Assembly: GCF_024345475.1 (NCBI RefSeq)
Contig: NZ_JAGQBE010000005.1
Location: 16,674 to 80,673 of the forward strand
Direction: 5' to 3'
Source of the DNA: Cyanobium sp. T1B-Tous
GTDB lineage: Bacteria > Cyanobacteriota > Cyanobacteriia > PCC-6307 > Cyanobiaceae
Length of the DNA: 64,000 nt
Shown here: positions 27,464 to 36,259 of the stretch, one piece after another
How the letters are laid out: each line of letters opens with the position of its first letter
Numbering within the stretch: position 1 is the first letter of the stretch
Translations under genes and position numbers: made by a program
Notes under the pieces: model-generated
Databases searched by the model: none
The model's input: the letters and a program-made list of their open reading frames with translations, nothing else
Told to the model about the DNA's origin: nothing

Positions 27464-28953
27464 CACGCTGGGTCCGAACCGTCAGCGGCCCCCAGGGTGG
27501 CGGCTTGGGCATCGCTCAGCCGGCCCGCGCCGTGGAGCACCCGGGTGATCCGCGCGATGTCGAGCACCGCATGGCAGCGATACCCGGCTGCCGCCAGTCG
27601 CTCCCGGGCCCGGCGGTCATGGTCGCCGCCGTGGTCGATGAACACCACCACGTCCTGCACCACCAGCCCCGAGCTCTCGAGCTTGGCAATGCCCTCGAGC
27701 ACGCTGCCCCCGGTGATCAGGATGTCGTCCACCACCACCACCCGGTCGCCCTCGTCGAAATCCCCCTCGATCAGGCGCCGGGCCCCGTGGGCCTTCACCT
27801 CCTTGCGCGGGTAGATCAGCGGCTTGTGCAGCTGCAGCGAGAGGCCCGTGGCCGTGGGCAGGGAGCCATAGGGGATGCCGGCGATGCGGTCGAAGTCGAG
27901 CCCCTCCAGCTGGTCCGCGTAGGCGTGCAGCACCCGGTGGAAGAGGTTGGGGTCGGAGATGATCTGGCGCAGGTCGACGTAGTAGTTGAAAACGGCTCCA
28001 GAGGCCTGCACGTAGTCGCCGAAGAGCAGGCAGCCGATGTCGAACAGGTCGACGATCAGGCTTTCCAGGGGGTCGGCGGCCCGTTCGCTGCCCGGCAGCC
28101 ACAGCACACAGGCGTTGGCATCGCGCTGCTCAGCGTTGGCCAGCCACTGCTCCCGCTTGTGGGTGATCGCGTGCTTGAGGGCCTCGGCCCGGGTGGCCAT
28201 GTCGTCTTCCACCAGCAGGTTCTGGGGCAGGGGCAGCAACAGCCCGTCGGCGGCCGCACTCAGGCCCGCCTGCAGCATCGCCTCCAGCTTCTCCTCTTCC
28301 CCCCAGAGGCTGCGCAGGATCAAGAAGCGCTCCGGCGCCTCCGCCCGCACCCGGGCCAGCACCTCCGGATCGCTGGTGCCCACCTCCAGCAGCAGCTGGT
28401 CGGGTGTGGCCCACAGCTGGGTTTCGCGCACGATCCGCACATAGAGCGGGTCGCTCTCATCGGGGTGGTGCTGAATCACCCGGGCCGCCTGGTTGGAGCT
28501 GTGGCAGGTCATCACCACCGCCTTGCCCGGGTAGAGCAGGAAGGGGGCGGCGATGTCCTGGCCGGCCAGGGGCGAGAGGGTCACCGCATCGGCCCCCAGC
28601 TCCTTGAACAGGTAGTGGGCCAGGGCCGAGGAGGAGTTGAGGTCGCCGTGCTTGGCGTCGACGATCAGGGGCAGGTCGGGGGGCACCAGGTCGCGCACCT
28701 CCAGCAGCAGCTCCAGGCCCACCGGGCCCAGGGCCTGGTAGAACCCCAGGCTGGGTTTGTAGGCGCACACGTGGGGGGCGGTGGCTTCGATCACCGCCTT
28801 GATCCAGTGGCGGGCCTGGCTGAGGAAGGAGCGCCCGGCCAGGCCGCGGCGGGCCGCCCAGTTCTGCAGCATCTCCGGGTTGGGGTCGAGCCCGGTCACC
28901 AGCAGCGACTGCCGGTCGGCAATGGCATCGGTGAGTTGAACGAAGAAGCCCAT
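27463..28953 (-). CDS. pyrF-pyrE: Fused OMP decarboxylase-orotate phosphoribosyltransferase
   Basis: 496 residues carrying the last two steps of UMP synthesis in one chain. Domain 1 (about 1-270) is OMP decarboxylase with the catalytic V-D-A-K-H-G-D motif. Domain 2 (about 300-480) is orotate phosphoribosyltransferase with the PRPP loop V-V-V-V-D-D-I-L-I-T-G-G-S. The order (decarboxylase first) is opposite to the eukaryotic UMP synthase and is known in cyanobacteria. The start M-G-F-F-V-Q-L-T-D-A fits the family. Coupled to the antiporter gene by stop/start overlap. Confidence 0.93.
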   Translation of the reverse strand: MGFFVQLTDAIADRQSLLVTGLDPNPEMLQNWAARRGLAGRSFLSQARHWIKAVIEATAPHVCAYKPSLGFYQALGPVGLELLLEVRDLVPPDLPLIVDAKHGDLNSSSALAHYLFKELGADAVTLSPLAGQDIAAPFLLYPGKAVVMTCHSSNQAARVIQHHPDESDPLYVRIVRETQLWATPDQLLLEVGTSDPEVLARVRAEAPERFLILRSLWGEEEKLEAMLQAGLSAAADGLLLPLPQNLLVEDDMATRAEALKHAITHKREQWLANAEQRDANACVLWLPGSERAADPLESLIVDLFDIGCLLFGDYVQASGAVFNYYVDLRQIISDPNLFHRVLHAYADQLEGLDFDRIAGIPYGSLPTATGLSLQLHKPLIYPRKEVKAHGARRLIEGDFDEGDRVVVVDDILITGGSVLEGIAKLESSGLVVQDVVVFIDHGGDHDRRARERLAAAGYRCHAVLDIARITRVLHGAGRLSDAQAATLGAADGSDPA

Positions 28954-29048
28954 GGCCTGCTTCAGGCTTGGAGATGGTGTTAATCGAGCCCCGCGGATGG
29001 GCGCGGCCCAGCGAAAGATGTCTTAGTCATCAACGTCAGGATGGCTCG

Positions 29049-31166
29049 TCAGGTCAAGGCACCCCCATCCAGGCGCCGGATGGCCACAACCCCTGGTCGG
29101 GGTGGGCGGCCCGGCACTCCGGAGGGCCAGTTTGAGCCGAGCGACACCTGCCGCTGCTGCTCAAAGGGTTGGCCCTCCCTGTCCATCAGCTGATGGGTTT
29201 GCCATGCACTGGCATGGCCCTGGCGGGGTCCCTGGGTTTCGCCCGGATGCTGCACCGCCAGAAAGAGGGTCTGGCCCGCTGCATCGAAGCAGGGGCCGCA
29301 GAGTTCACAGTCCATCGGGCCGATGGCAAAGCAAAGTGCCGCCCCGGCCTGGGCCCCTGATCGGGGGAGCAGCCAACAGCTGTTGTTGCCAAACACCTCG
29401 AGATCGCCGCTGCTGGAGCGATCGGTGACCATCCAGAGATTCCCAGCAGGATCGAAGGCCAGGTTGTCGGGGTTGCTGAAGCCCAGGCCACCTTGCCAGG
29501 GGGTGCCACCGGTGCCCACCATCCGCCAGTGAAACCTGGAGCCTCGAGTCCAACCGCCGTCGCTGATCCGCATCAGCCAGCCATGGGGCCAGTGCACTTC
29601 GCCGGCCGGGCCCCGGAAGATCGCCGGATCGCTGCTGCCGCTGCTGTTGCGGCCAGCGGCTGTGAAGGCGATCAGGAGGTCGCCATTGCGCGGATCGATG
29701 TCAGTGTCTTCGGGGCGGGCGGCCGGCGTGGCCCCGGCGGCATTGGCGGCGAGGTGGGCGTCGATCAGGATCGCTCCCTGGCTCGTGTAGAGATCGCCGA
29801 GGCTGGCGAAGCGCTCGCGGTAGGCCGCTACGGCTGCGTCGTTGGTCAGGGCCTCGGCGCCGCTGCGCTGGCGATCGCTGTGGGGCACCAGCGTGGATTG
29901 TTCAAAGCCGAAGCTGCTGAAGTGGCTGGGCGTCAGGGGGGCAACGGGCGTGCCGGGATCCAGGGGGATCCAGTGGCCGGTGCCATCGGCGTCGAAGTGG
30001 GCCGCCTCCAGGCGGCCTTGCTCCAGCAGGCGGGAGTTGGCGCGATCGCGGGGATCTGCCACCACGTCGTTGCTCACAAAGCGGTAGAGGTGACCGCCAT
30101 GGCGGTCGCAGCCGGAGTACACCACCAGTGGCTCACCCGGGCGGGCCCGTACGGCCACCGCCTCATGCCGGAAGCGGCCTAGCCAGCTGTGCTTCACCGC
30201 CGGTTGATCAGGGTGGCGGGGATCAAATTCCACCATCCAGCCGTATTTGTGGCCGGCCAGGCCGAAGGGATTCCCCAGACCCTCCACCCGCTTGCCATCC
30301 CAGCGGAAGGGGCGCTCACTCGGGGATGCCGGTGAGCCGTCGGCAAACACCGCTTCACTCACTTGGTCCTGAAAGTTTTCCTCGGCGCTGAGCACCGTGC
30401 CCCAGGGGGTGGTGCCGCCGGCGCAGTTGGCGAACGTGCCCACGATCCGATCTCCCAGGCCATCGCTATAGCCCTGGGGGGTTGGCTGGCGGAACACCCC
30501 GGCCGCTGGTCCACTGCAGCGCAGGGCCTGGGCCGGCTGCCGCCAGCCGCTGAGGCCGGTGATGCGCCGCTCAAAGCGGCTGCCCTGGTGGCGGCGCCAG
30601 CCGTTGCCGGTGCGTTCCAGTTCCAGCACGCCGATGCCCAGATCCGCCATGGCCGCCTCGGCGACCTCCAACACCAGGGGGCGCAGGGGATCGCCGCTGG
30701 CCAGTTCGGCCAGGTTCACCTGGCCGCCGCGTGCAGCCAGGCCCTCGCGGAGTTGGGCCAGGGGCAGGGATCGGTTGCTGATTTCTTGGAAGCCGGCGGC
30801 CCAGGGGATCGGGCTGATGTACTCGAAATTGACGCTCAGCAGGGCCCGATTGCCCAGCTCCAGCAGGGCCAGATAGTCGTTATTGAAGCCGAAGCGACCA
30901 TCGGCCAGCGGATCGCCCCACACGGCCAGCAGCTCGGCTCGGTAGCCCTCCGGCACCACCAGTCGATCCTCCACCACGGCACGGGCGTAGTGCTGGCGCT
31001 GTTTCGTGGCGCTGAGCTTGTCGTCCGGCAGCGGCAATGGTGGCTGCAGGGGGACGAAACCCCGCTGCGCGGCGGACTGGCCTGCCAGGGCGGACCCACC
31101 GGCTGCCACAGCCCCGATGCCGAGCAGTTCCAGGAGCTGGCGGCGGCGCAGACGCTGAACACTCAT
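29049..31166 (-). CDS. phoX: PhoX-type alkaline phosphatase (DUF839), Tat-exported
   Basis: About 705 residues from ATG 31166. The N-terminus has a twin-arginine-like signal (R-R-R-Q-L-L-E-L-L, then a hydrophobic stretch to A-L-A-G-Q-S-A-A). The mature part is a DUF839/PhoX beta-propeller: L-S-V-N-F-E-Y-I-S-P, G-T-F-A-N-C-A-G-G-T-T-P-W-G-T and S-A-E-E-N-F near the metal site, and W-M-V-E-F-D. PhoX uses Fe/Ca to release phosphate from organic esters in the periplasm or outside the cell. It overlaps the phytase-like gene by ATGA and sits in a Pho-box operon, which supports the assignment. Confidence 0.9.
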   Translation of the reverse strand: MSVQRLRRRQLLELLGIGAVAAGGSALAGQSAAQRGFVPLQPPLPLPDDKLSATKQRQHYARAVVEDRLVVPEGYRAELLAVWGDPLADGRFGFNNDYLALLELGNRALLSVNFEYISPIPWAAGFQEISNRSLPLAQLREGLAARGGQVNLAELASGDPLRPLVLEVAEAAMADLGIGVLELERTGNGWRRHQGSRFERRITGLSGWRQPAQALRCSGPAAGVFRQPTPQGYSDGLGDRIVGTFANCAGGTTPWGTVLSAEENFQDQVSEAVFADGSPASPSERPFRWDGKRVEGLGNPFGLAGHKYGWMVEFDPRHPDQPAVKHSWLGRFRHEAVAVRARPGEPLVVYSGCDRHGGHLYRFVSNDVVADPRDRANSRLLEQGRLEAAHFDADGTGHWIPLDPGTPVAPLTPSHFSSFGFEQSTLVPHSDRQRSGAEALTNDAAVAAYRERFASLGDLYTSQGAILIDAHLAANAAGATPAARPEDTDIDPRNGDLLIAFTAAGRNSSGSSDPAIFRGPAGEVHWPHGWLMRISDGGWTRGSRFHWRMVGTGGTPWQGGLGFSNPDNLAFDPAGNLWMVTDRSSSGDLEVFGNNSCWLLPRSGAQAGAALCFAIGPMDCELCGPCFDAAGQTLFLAVQHPGETQGPRQGHASAWQTHQLMDREGQPFEQQRQVSLGSNWPSGVPGRPPRPGVVAIRRLDGGALT

Positions 31167-32158
31167 GGTGGGTGGGGGCTTGCGGGGTGGATCTGCTGGC
31201 AGGCGGCCGTGCGCCGAGGGGCCAGGCGGGCCAAGTGGTTCGCCTGCAGGGGATTGAAATTGTCGTCGCTTCCCAGGACCAGGGTTGGCCGACCATCGCT
31301 GAGCGGCGGCCCTTCCAGCAGGACTTCCCAGTTGTCGTCCGGTAGCCCCAGCTGACCCAAGTCCCACTGTTGCCGCGGGGGCAGGGGGTTGGCCTGGGAG
31401 CGCTCAGCGGGCCAGGGATAGAACACCAGGCGCGCCTGCCAGGTGCCTGGGGGCTCAAAGCGGCGCCAGATCCCCAGTAGGGCCTGGCCCTGCTGGGTTG
31501 ACCTGACCCCCAGCAGGTCGGTGAGCCCCCAGCTGCCCGGCGGGATGGCCAGGGGCTGCAGCTCCCGCGGCGCCAAGTTGCCGTGCCAGGGCTCCTGCCA
31601 CTGGAGCAGCCTCACCCGATCGGGTGGATCCTGTTGTAGGGGCCTTTCAGCGGCCATCAGCAGAGGGCCCCCGGGCTTCACGGCAGTGAGCGATTCGGGG
31701 CCGGCGTTGCTGCCCAGCCCATGACCCGCACCAACCCGCCAATTCAGAGGCAGGGGCACTTCCTGGCGCAAGACCCCCGTCTTCAGGTCGAACCGCAGCA
31801 GTGCCGCTGGGCGCCCCTTGGCGTCTGGCCCGTCCAGGCGTCCTTCGCTGGCGATCCAGAGGGTGGGCTCCAGCGCCGAATCCCCCATCACCAGGCCCTC
31901 GCCATCAAGGGCGGTGGGGCTCGAGAGGGGCAAGGGGGGTAGGAGGGTGAGCCCGGACAGACCGCCATCTTTCAGACCTCGCCAGCGGCTGATGCTCCCG
32001 GATGGACTATCGCTCAACAACCAAAGCTCGTCGGGACCGCTGCGGTAGACCCCCGCCGAGAATCCACCACCCGCCGCGGGTGGCAGCCGCACCTGCTCCA
32101 CCACGTCCCACCCCGCGCTCAGGGGACAGGGCAGCAGCTCGGCAGGGGGCAGGATCAC
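31163..32158 (-). CDS. Phytase-like esterase (PF13449 type) beta-propeller
   Basis: 331 residues. Repeated blades with G-V-Y-R-S-G-P-D-E-L-W-L-L-S-D, L-D-G-E-G-L-V, E-P-T-L-W-I-A-S-E-G, N-A-G-P-E-S-L and G-S-D-D-N-F-N follow the esterase-like activity of phytase family. No signal peptide is seen at the chosen start, although L-P-P-A-E-L-L-P-C is mildly hydrophobic. Likely releases phosphate or hydrolyses esters together with PhoX, whose ATG overlaps its stop. It follows a 58-residue gene by 12 bases. Confidence 0.8.
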   Translation of the reverse strand: MILPPAELLPCPLSAGWDVVEQVRLPPAAGGGFSAGVYRSGPDELWLLSDSPSGSISRWRGLKDGGLSGLTLLPPLPLSSPTALDGEGLVMGDSALEPTLWIASEGRLDGPDAKGRPAALLRFDLKTGVLRQEVPLPLNWRVGAGHGLGSNAGPESLTAVKPGGPLLMAAERPLQQDPPDRVRLLQWQEPWHGNLAPRELQPLAIPPGSWGLTDLLGVRSTQQGQALLGIWRRFEPPGTWQARLVFYPWPAERSQANPLPPRQQWDLGQLGLPDDNWEVLLEGPPLSDGRPTLVLGSDDNFNPLQANHLARLAPRRTAACQQIHPASPHPP

Positions 32159-32170
32159 GGAACGCGGGGA

Positions 32171-32347
32171 TCAGGGAGCGTCGCCCAGGCCATCGCGGTA
32201 CAGCACGTCGCACACCTTCAGAATCTGGCTGGACCGGCCATAGGGCTCCATCTCTCGATAGGTGCTGCGGGTCAGCAGCTGGTTGCAGCCCACGGCGGCC
32301 AGGGGAATGGCGGCAATGGCCTCAGGGATCGTCAGGGTGGACGTCAT
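32171..32347 (-). CDS. Small protein of the Pho-box operon, 58 residues
   Basis: Begins M-T-S-T-L-T-I-P-E-A-I-A-A-I-P-L, followed by a polar part T-Y-R-E-M-E-P-Y-G-R-S-S-Q-I-L-K-V-C-D-V-L. Two cysteines are present. It lies 17 bases after the cyclic-nucleotide-binding gene and 12 before the phytase-like gene, so it belongs to the transcription unit. I recognise no family. Confidence 0.65.
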   Translation of the reverse strand: MTSTLTIPEAIAAIPLAAVGCNQLLTRSTYREMEPYGRSSQILKVCDVLYRDGLGDAP

Positions 32348-32364
32348 GGACGGCAGGGCGGGGC

Positions 32365-32760
32365 TCACTGGGCCTGCGCTTGACGCAGATCCTTGAGGCG
32401 TCGCTCCAGCGAGGCGATCAGCTCCAGGCTGAACATCGGGAGGGCTTCCATCGCAAACAGGAAGGCCTCGCGGTTCATCACCAGCAGCCGGGTGGGCTGA
32501 AGGGCGGTGGCGGTGCCGTGACGGGTGTGGCCGCTCTGCACCAGCGCGCCCTCCCCGAAGCAGCGGCCCGCGCCCAGCAGCTCTTGACCCTTTCCCGACC
32601 AGTTGAGGCTCACCTGGCCCTCCAGCACCCCAAACAGGCACTCGCCGTGCTCGCCCGCCTGGAAGATCACCTCTCCCGGTTCCACCATGCGAATGGGGGC
32701 TTCGGGTTCGAGCAGCTGCATGCTGCGCAGGATCTGTTCGTCGACAGAGGGCGTGGCCAT
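32365..32760 (-). CDS. Stand-alone cyclic nucleotide-binding domain protein
   Basis: 131 residues from ATG 32760. The whole protein is one cNMP-binding fold: V-E-P-G-E-V-I-F-Q-A-G-E, G-V-L-E-G-Q-V, C-F-G-E-G-A-L-V-Q in the phosphate-binding cassette position, and H-G-T-A-T-A-L. A short C-terminal helix (L-E-R-R-L-K-D-L-R) follows. There is no helix-turn-helix, so it is not a complete Crp-type regulator. The Arg expected in a cAMP cassette is replaced by H-T-R-H context, so ligand binding is uncertain. First gene of a four-gene operon leading to PhoX, with a Pho box 50 bases upstream. Confidence 0.85.
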   Translation of the reverse strand: MATPSVDEQILRSMQLLEPEAPIRMVEPGEVIFQAGEHGECLFGVLEGQVSLNWSGKGQELLGAGRCFGEGALVQSGHTRHGTATALQPTRLLVMNREAFLFAMEALPMFSLELIASLERRLKDLRQAQAQ

Positions 32761-32809
32761 GGCGAACCGCGGAAGCGTCTTCTCAGCCTGATCCAATCAG
32801 CGCGTGTTC

Positions 32810-32828
32810 TCGTTAAGGACAGGTCAAG
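32810..32828 (-). promoter_or_regulatory. Pho box upstream of the CNB-PhoX operon
   Basis: Minus-strand direct repeats CTTGACCT and CTTAACGA are separated by exactly 3 bases, matching the cyanobacterial Pho-box layout (CTTAACCT-N3-CTTAACCT) at most positions. The site is 50 bases upstream of the cyclic-nucleotide-binding gene. PhoB binding is inferred. Confidence 0.7.
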
Positions 32829-32920
32829 CTTGGGCTCCCAGGCATGGGCCCAGCCGGTGCAGCTGGCTTTCACCCCAGCGAGATAGCCCTACATTGAAAT
32901 CGTTGTTGCCTGAACCCTTG

Positions 32921-33397
32921 ATGGTCCAGACCCTCTCCTCGCTCCACCCCAACCCTGGATGGGATGCATCGTCCGACTCTCTTGCTTCCCCGATTCAGCC
33001 GACCCTCGGCAAACACTGCATTCTTGAGCTCTACGGCTGCAGCAGCGTCAAGCTCAACGACGAACCCTTTCTCAGGGCCACCATCACCGCCGCAGCCAAG
33101 CGGGCGGGTGCCACCCTGCTCAACCTGATCACCCATCGGTTTGATCCCCAGGGGGTCACAGGATTGGCCTTGTTGGCCGAATCCCATATCTCCATTCACA
33201 CCTGGCCGGAGTTTGGCTATGCGGCTGTGGATGTGTTCACCTGTGGGGATCACACCATGCCCGAGCGGGCCTGCGCCGTGCTGGCCCAGCAGTTGGAGGC
33301 CGCCCAGCAGACACTCACCAGCCTGGAACGCCAAACCCCGCTACCCAGCGCGCCGGGCGAGCGCATGCCCAGTCCGCCCTTTCGCGCACCGTTCTGA
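32921..33397 (+). CDS. speD: S-adenosylmethionine decarboxylase proenzyme
   Basis: 158 residues from ATG 32921. Class 1B enzyme of spermidine synthesis; the pro-protein cleaves itself to form a pyruvoyl cofactor. The processing site is E-S-H-I-S with the cleavage Ser at residue 88, followed by I-H-T-W-P-E and D-V-F-T-C-G-D-H. A roughly 25-residue N-terminal extension and a proline-rich tail are longer than usual for the bacterial family. An upstream in-frame start overlaps the Pho-box region and is unlikely. Confidence 0.93.
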   Translation: MVQTLSSLHPNPGWDASSDSLASPIQPTLGKHCILELYGCSSVKLNDEPFLRATITAAAKRAGATLLNLITHRFDPQGVTGLALLAESHISIHTWPEFGYAAVDVFTCGDHTMPERACAVLAQQLEAAQQTLTSLERQTPLPSAPGERMPSPPFRAPF

Positions 33398-33421
33398 GTC
33401 CAGTTCGGAAGAGGCGCTCCG

Positions 33422-35026
33422 ATGACGGGTTCTATGGGTGGCCTACTCAGCGCCACCGGTGGCCTCGGCCTGTTCCTATTGGGAATGGGCCTGATGACCG
33501 AGGCCCTGCGCAGCCTGGGGGGCCATCAACTCCGCCAGGCGCTGCTGGGCTTCACCCGCTCCCCCTGGAGCGGGGCGGCGGCGGGGGCGATTGGCACAGC
33601 CTTGGCGCAGTCGTCCACCGCCACGACCGTGGCCACGGTGGGTTTCGTGAGTGCTGGGCTGCTGAGTTTCCAGGCCTCCCTTGGCATCATTTTGGGCGCC
33701 AATGTGGGCAGCACCGGCCTTGGCTGGCTGGTGGCACTGCTGGGCATCAAGCTCGACCTGGCCCGGCTGATGCTGCCTCTGGTGCTGGTGGGTGCTGCCC
33801 TGCGGCTGCTGGGGCGCGGTCGCCAGGCGCTGGTGGGGCAGGCCCTGGCCGGTTTTGCCTTGCTGTTTGTGGGCATCGGTGCTCTCCAGCAGGCGATGGC
33901 GGGCCATGGAGTGCTGCTCGATTCAGGCCGCTTCGATGCGGCCAGCGGCGGCGGGCGGCTGCAGCTCTTGCTGCTGGGCCTGCTCAGCACCGTGATCACC
34001 CACTCGTCGGGGGCGGGGGTGGCCACCACGTTGGCGGCCATGGCCGCCGGGGCCATTGGCCTGCCCCAGGCCTGCGCCCTGGTGATTGGCATGGACCTCG
34101 GCACCACGGTGACCGCCCTGATGGCCTCCCTTGGCGCCAGCCTCAGTGCCCGACGCACCGCGGCGGCCCATGTGATCTTCAACCTGTTCACGGCGGTGGT
34201 GGCCTTCCTGCTGCTACCGGCCTACCTGGCCCTCCTGCAGGGTCTGTGGCCAGCACTGGCGGTGCGGGATCCGGAATTCGCCCTGACTGCCTTCCACACC
34301 GGTTTCAACCTGCTGGGGGTGCTGGTGGTGCTGCCGATCACGGGCCCCTTTGCAGCCCTGATCCGGGCCCTGGTGCGGCCGGATCGGGGCCGCCTCATCG
34401 ACGAGTTGGCCGACACGCCGCCGGCCGATCCCCTCGCGGCACTGGGCCAGGCCCGGGCTGCCCTAGTGACCTGGCTGCAGGAGTTGCTCCAGGTGCTGCG
34501 CGATGGATTGGCCAATGGTCATGGCGGCAGCCCCCGACGCAGCGAGCGGCAGCTGGCGCTGCTGCAGGCCGACCTCGACCGGCTGGAGCTCTTTCTGGAT
34601 CAGATCCATCTCACGCCAAGCCAACTGCCGGCCCATGGGGCCCTTTTGCATCTTCTCCATGGTCTCGACCATCTTCAGCGGCTCCACGAGCGCTGCGAAG
34701 AGGAGCAGGATCGGCTGCGCACCGCCGCCACCAGCACCAGCCTGGCCCATGAGCGCCAGCAGCTGAGCGCCACCCTGGAGGAGTTGCCAGGGCTGGTGCA
34801 GCAAGGCCAATGGCTCCAGGCCTGTTCTCTGGTCAGTGCCTGCGCCCAGGCGATGCATCGCCGGGTGGGCACCTACCGCCAGGAGGTGTTGGCGGCGGTG
34901 GCCCGTGGCGAGTTGGATGTGGATGGGGGCACGGTGCGGCTCGAGGCGATCCGCTGGCTGCGGCGGGTGAGCCTGCATCTGGAGCGCGCCTGTCACCATC
35001 TCGGGGCGATTGCGGCTCAAGATTGA
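33422..35026 (+). CDS. Na/Pi cotransporter family protein with PhoU-like tail
   Basis: 534 residues. Eight or so helices in two repeats carry the family signatures A-Q-S-S-T-A-T-T-V and T-H-S-S-G-A-G-V, where the second Q-S-S has become H-S-S. The C-terminal 180 residues are helical and PhoU-like (Q-A-D-L-D-R-L-E-L-F, L-D-H-L-Q-R-L-H-E). Such NptA/YjbB proteins move inorganic phosphate with Na+. It starts 24 bases after speD. No Pho box is visible directly in front. Setting beside PhoX fits a phosphate role. Confidence 0.88.
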   Translation: MTGSMGGLLSATGGLGLFLLGMGLMTEALRSLGGHQLRQALLGFTRSPWSGAAAGAIGTALAQSSTATTVATVGFVSAGLLSFQASLGIILGANVGSTGLGWLVALLGIKLDLARLMLPLVLVGAALRLLGRGRQALVGQALAGFALLFVGIGALQQAMAGHGVLLDSGRFDAASGGGRLQLLLLGLLSTVITHSSGAGVATTLAAMAAGAIGLPQACALVIGMDLGTTVTALMASLGASLSARRTAAAHVIFNLFTAVVAFLLLPAYLALLQGLWPALAVRDPEFALTAFHTGFNLLGVLVVLPITGPFAALIRALVRPDRGRLIDELADTPPADPLAALGQARAALVTWLQELLQVLRDGLANGHGGSPRRSERQLALLQADLDRLELFLDQIHLTPSQLPAHGALLHLLHGLDHLQRLHERCEEEQDRLRTAATSTSLAHERQQLSATLEELPGLVQQGQWLQACSLVSACAQAMHRRVGTYRQEVLAAVARGELDVDGGTVRLEAIRWLRRVSLHLERACHHLGAIAAQD

Positions 35027-35051
35027 GCACCTGGCAAGCCCCACCCATCAG

Positions 35052-35071
35052 CGAGCTGACGACACAGCTCG
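35052..35071. terminator. Hairpin between convergent Na/Pi and pyrC genes
   Basis: Stem CGAGCTG / CAGCTCG with a 6-base loop lies between the two converging stops (35026 and 35078). It could end transcription from both sides. The following T-run is weak, so the call is modest. Confidence 0.4.
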
Positions 35072-35077
35072 TTGTCA

Positions 35078-36130
35078 TCAGGCCAGCCGCCAGGGCAGGG
35101 TTTCCCCGGCGTGGAAGGGCACCAGCTCCACGGCGGTGCCGGCCGCATCGTTGAGGTGCAGCCGGTCGGGTACCTCCAGCGGCTGCCGCTCCAGGGTGAT
35201 GGTGCCTGCGTTGAGCGGCAGGCCGTAGAAGCGGGGGCCGAATTTCGAGGCGAAGGCTTCCAGCTTGTCGAGGGCGTTCTCCCGGTCAAACACCGCCGCG
35301 TAGCTCTCGATGGCAAAGGGGGCGTTGAAGATGCCGGCGCAACCACAGGCGGCCTCCTTGGCGCTGCGGGCGTGGGGCGCGGAATCGGTGCCCAGGAAAA
35401 ATTTCGGGTTGCCGGAGGTGGCGGCCCCCCGCAGGGCGATGCGGTGCAGTTCCCGCTTCGCCACCGGCAGGCAGTAGAAGTCGGGCCGCAGGCCGCCGGC
35501 AAACATCGCGTTGCGGTTGATGTGCAGGTGGTGGGGCGTGATCGTGGCGGCCAGGGTGGCCGGGCCGCTGCGCACGAAATCGGCCGCATCACTGGTGGTG
35601 ATGTGCTCGAGCACCACCTTCAGCCCCGGGTGGCGCGCCAGCAGGGGGGCCAGGTGCCGCTCGATGAACACCGCCTCGCGATCGAAGATGTCGATGTCGG
35701 CGCTGGTGACCTCGCCGTGGATGAGCAACGGCATGCCGATGCGCTCCAGGGTGGTGATCACGGGGGTGATCGCCTCAATGGACGTCACCCCGGCGGCGGA
35801 ATTGGTGGTGGCATGGGCGGGATAGAGCTTGCAGGCCACCCAGGCCCCCTGGCGGAAGCCCCGTTCGATCTCAGCGGGGTCGATGGCGTCGGTGAGATAG
35901 GCCGTGAGCAGGGGCTCGAAACGGCTGCCATCGGGCAGCGCTTCCCGGATGCGCTGGCGGTACTGCAGGGCCGTCTCCACGGTGGTGATCGGCGGGCTGA
36001 GGTTGGGCATCACGATCGCCCGGGCGAATTGCCGTGCCGTGGCCCCCGCCACGGCCTGCAGCATGGCCCCATCGCGCAGGTGCACATGCCAGTCGTCGGG
36101 CTGGCGCAGGGTGAGCTGCTGGGTTGGCAT
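35078..36130 (-). CDS. pyrC: Dihydroorotase
   Basis: 350 residues from ATG 36130. Third step of pyrimidine synthesis, cyclising carbamoyl aspartate. Zn ligands are visible: D-D-W-H-V-H-L-R-D, the bridging Lys in C-K-L-Y-P-A, H-G-E-V, V-L-E-H-I-T and G-T-D-S-A-P-H. This is the class II (E. coli-type) enzyme of normal length. The open frame upstream of 36130 runs antisense through the DUF3136 gene and was discarded. With pyrF-pyrE, two loci of the pathway are in this window. Confidence 0.96.
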   Translation of the reverse strand: MPTQQLTLRQPDDWHVHLRDGAMLQAVAGATARQFARAIVMPNLSPPITTVETALQYRQRIREALPDGSRFEPLLTAYLTDAIDPAEIERGFRQGAWVACKLYPAHATTNSAAGVTSIEAITPVITTLERIGMPLLIHGEVTSADIDIFDREAVFIERHLAPLLARHPGLKVVLEHITTSDAADFVRSGPATLAATITPHHLHINRNAMFAGGLRPDFYCLPVAKRELHRIALRGAATSGNPKFFLGTDSAPHARSAKEAACGCAGIFNAPFAIESYAAVFDRENALDKLEAFASKFGPRFYGLPLNAGTITLERQPLEVPDRLHLNDAAGTAVELVPFHAGETLPWRLA

Positions 36131-36259
36131 GGGGGTTGGCTCGGGGCTGGGGGAACGGGTAAGGATTCGTGTCGAGATGGCTGTGTCGCCGCGGGCACAG
36201 AGCCCCTCTTTTAGCGTCGCCTGGCAGCTGATCCCAGCCGCCCCCCTCGTGTTCCCACC

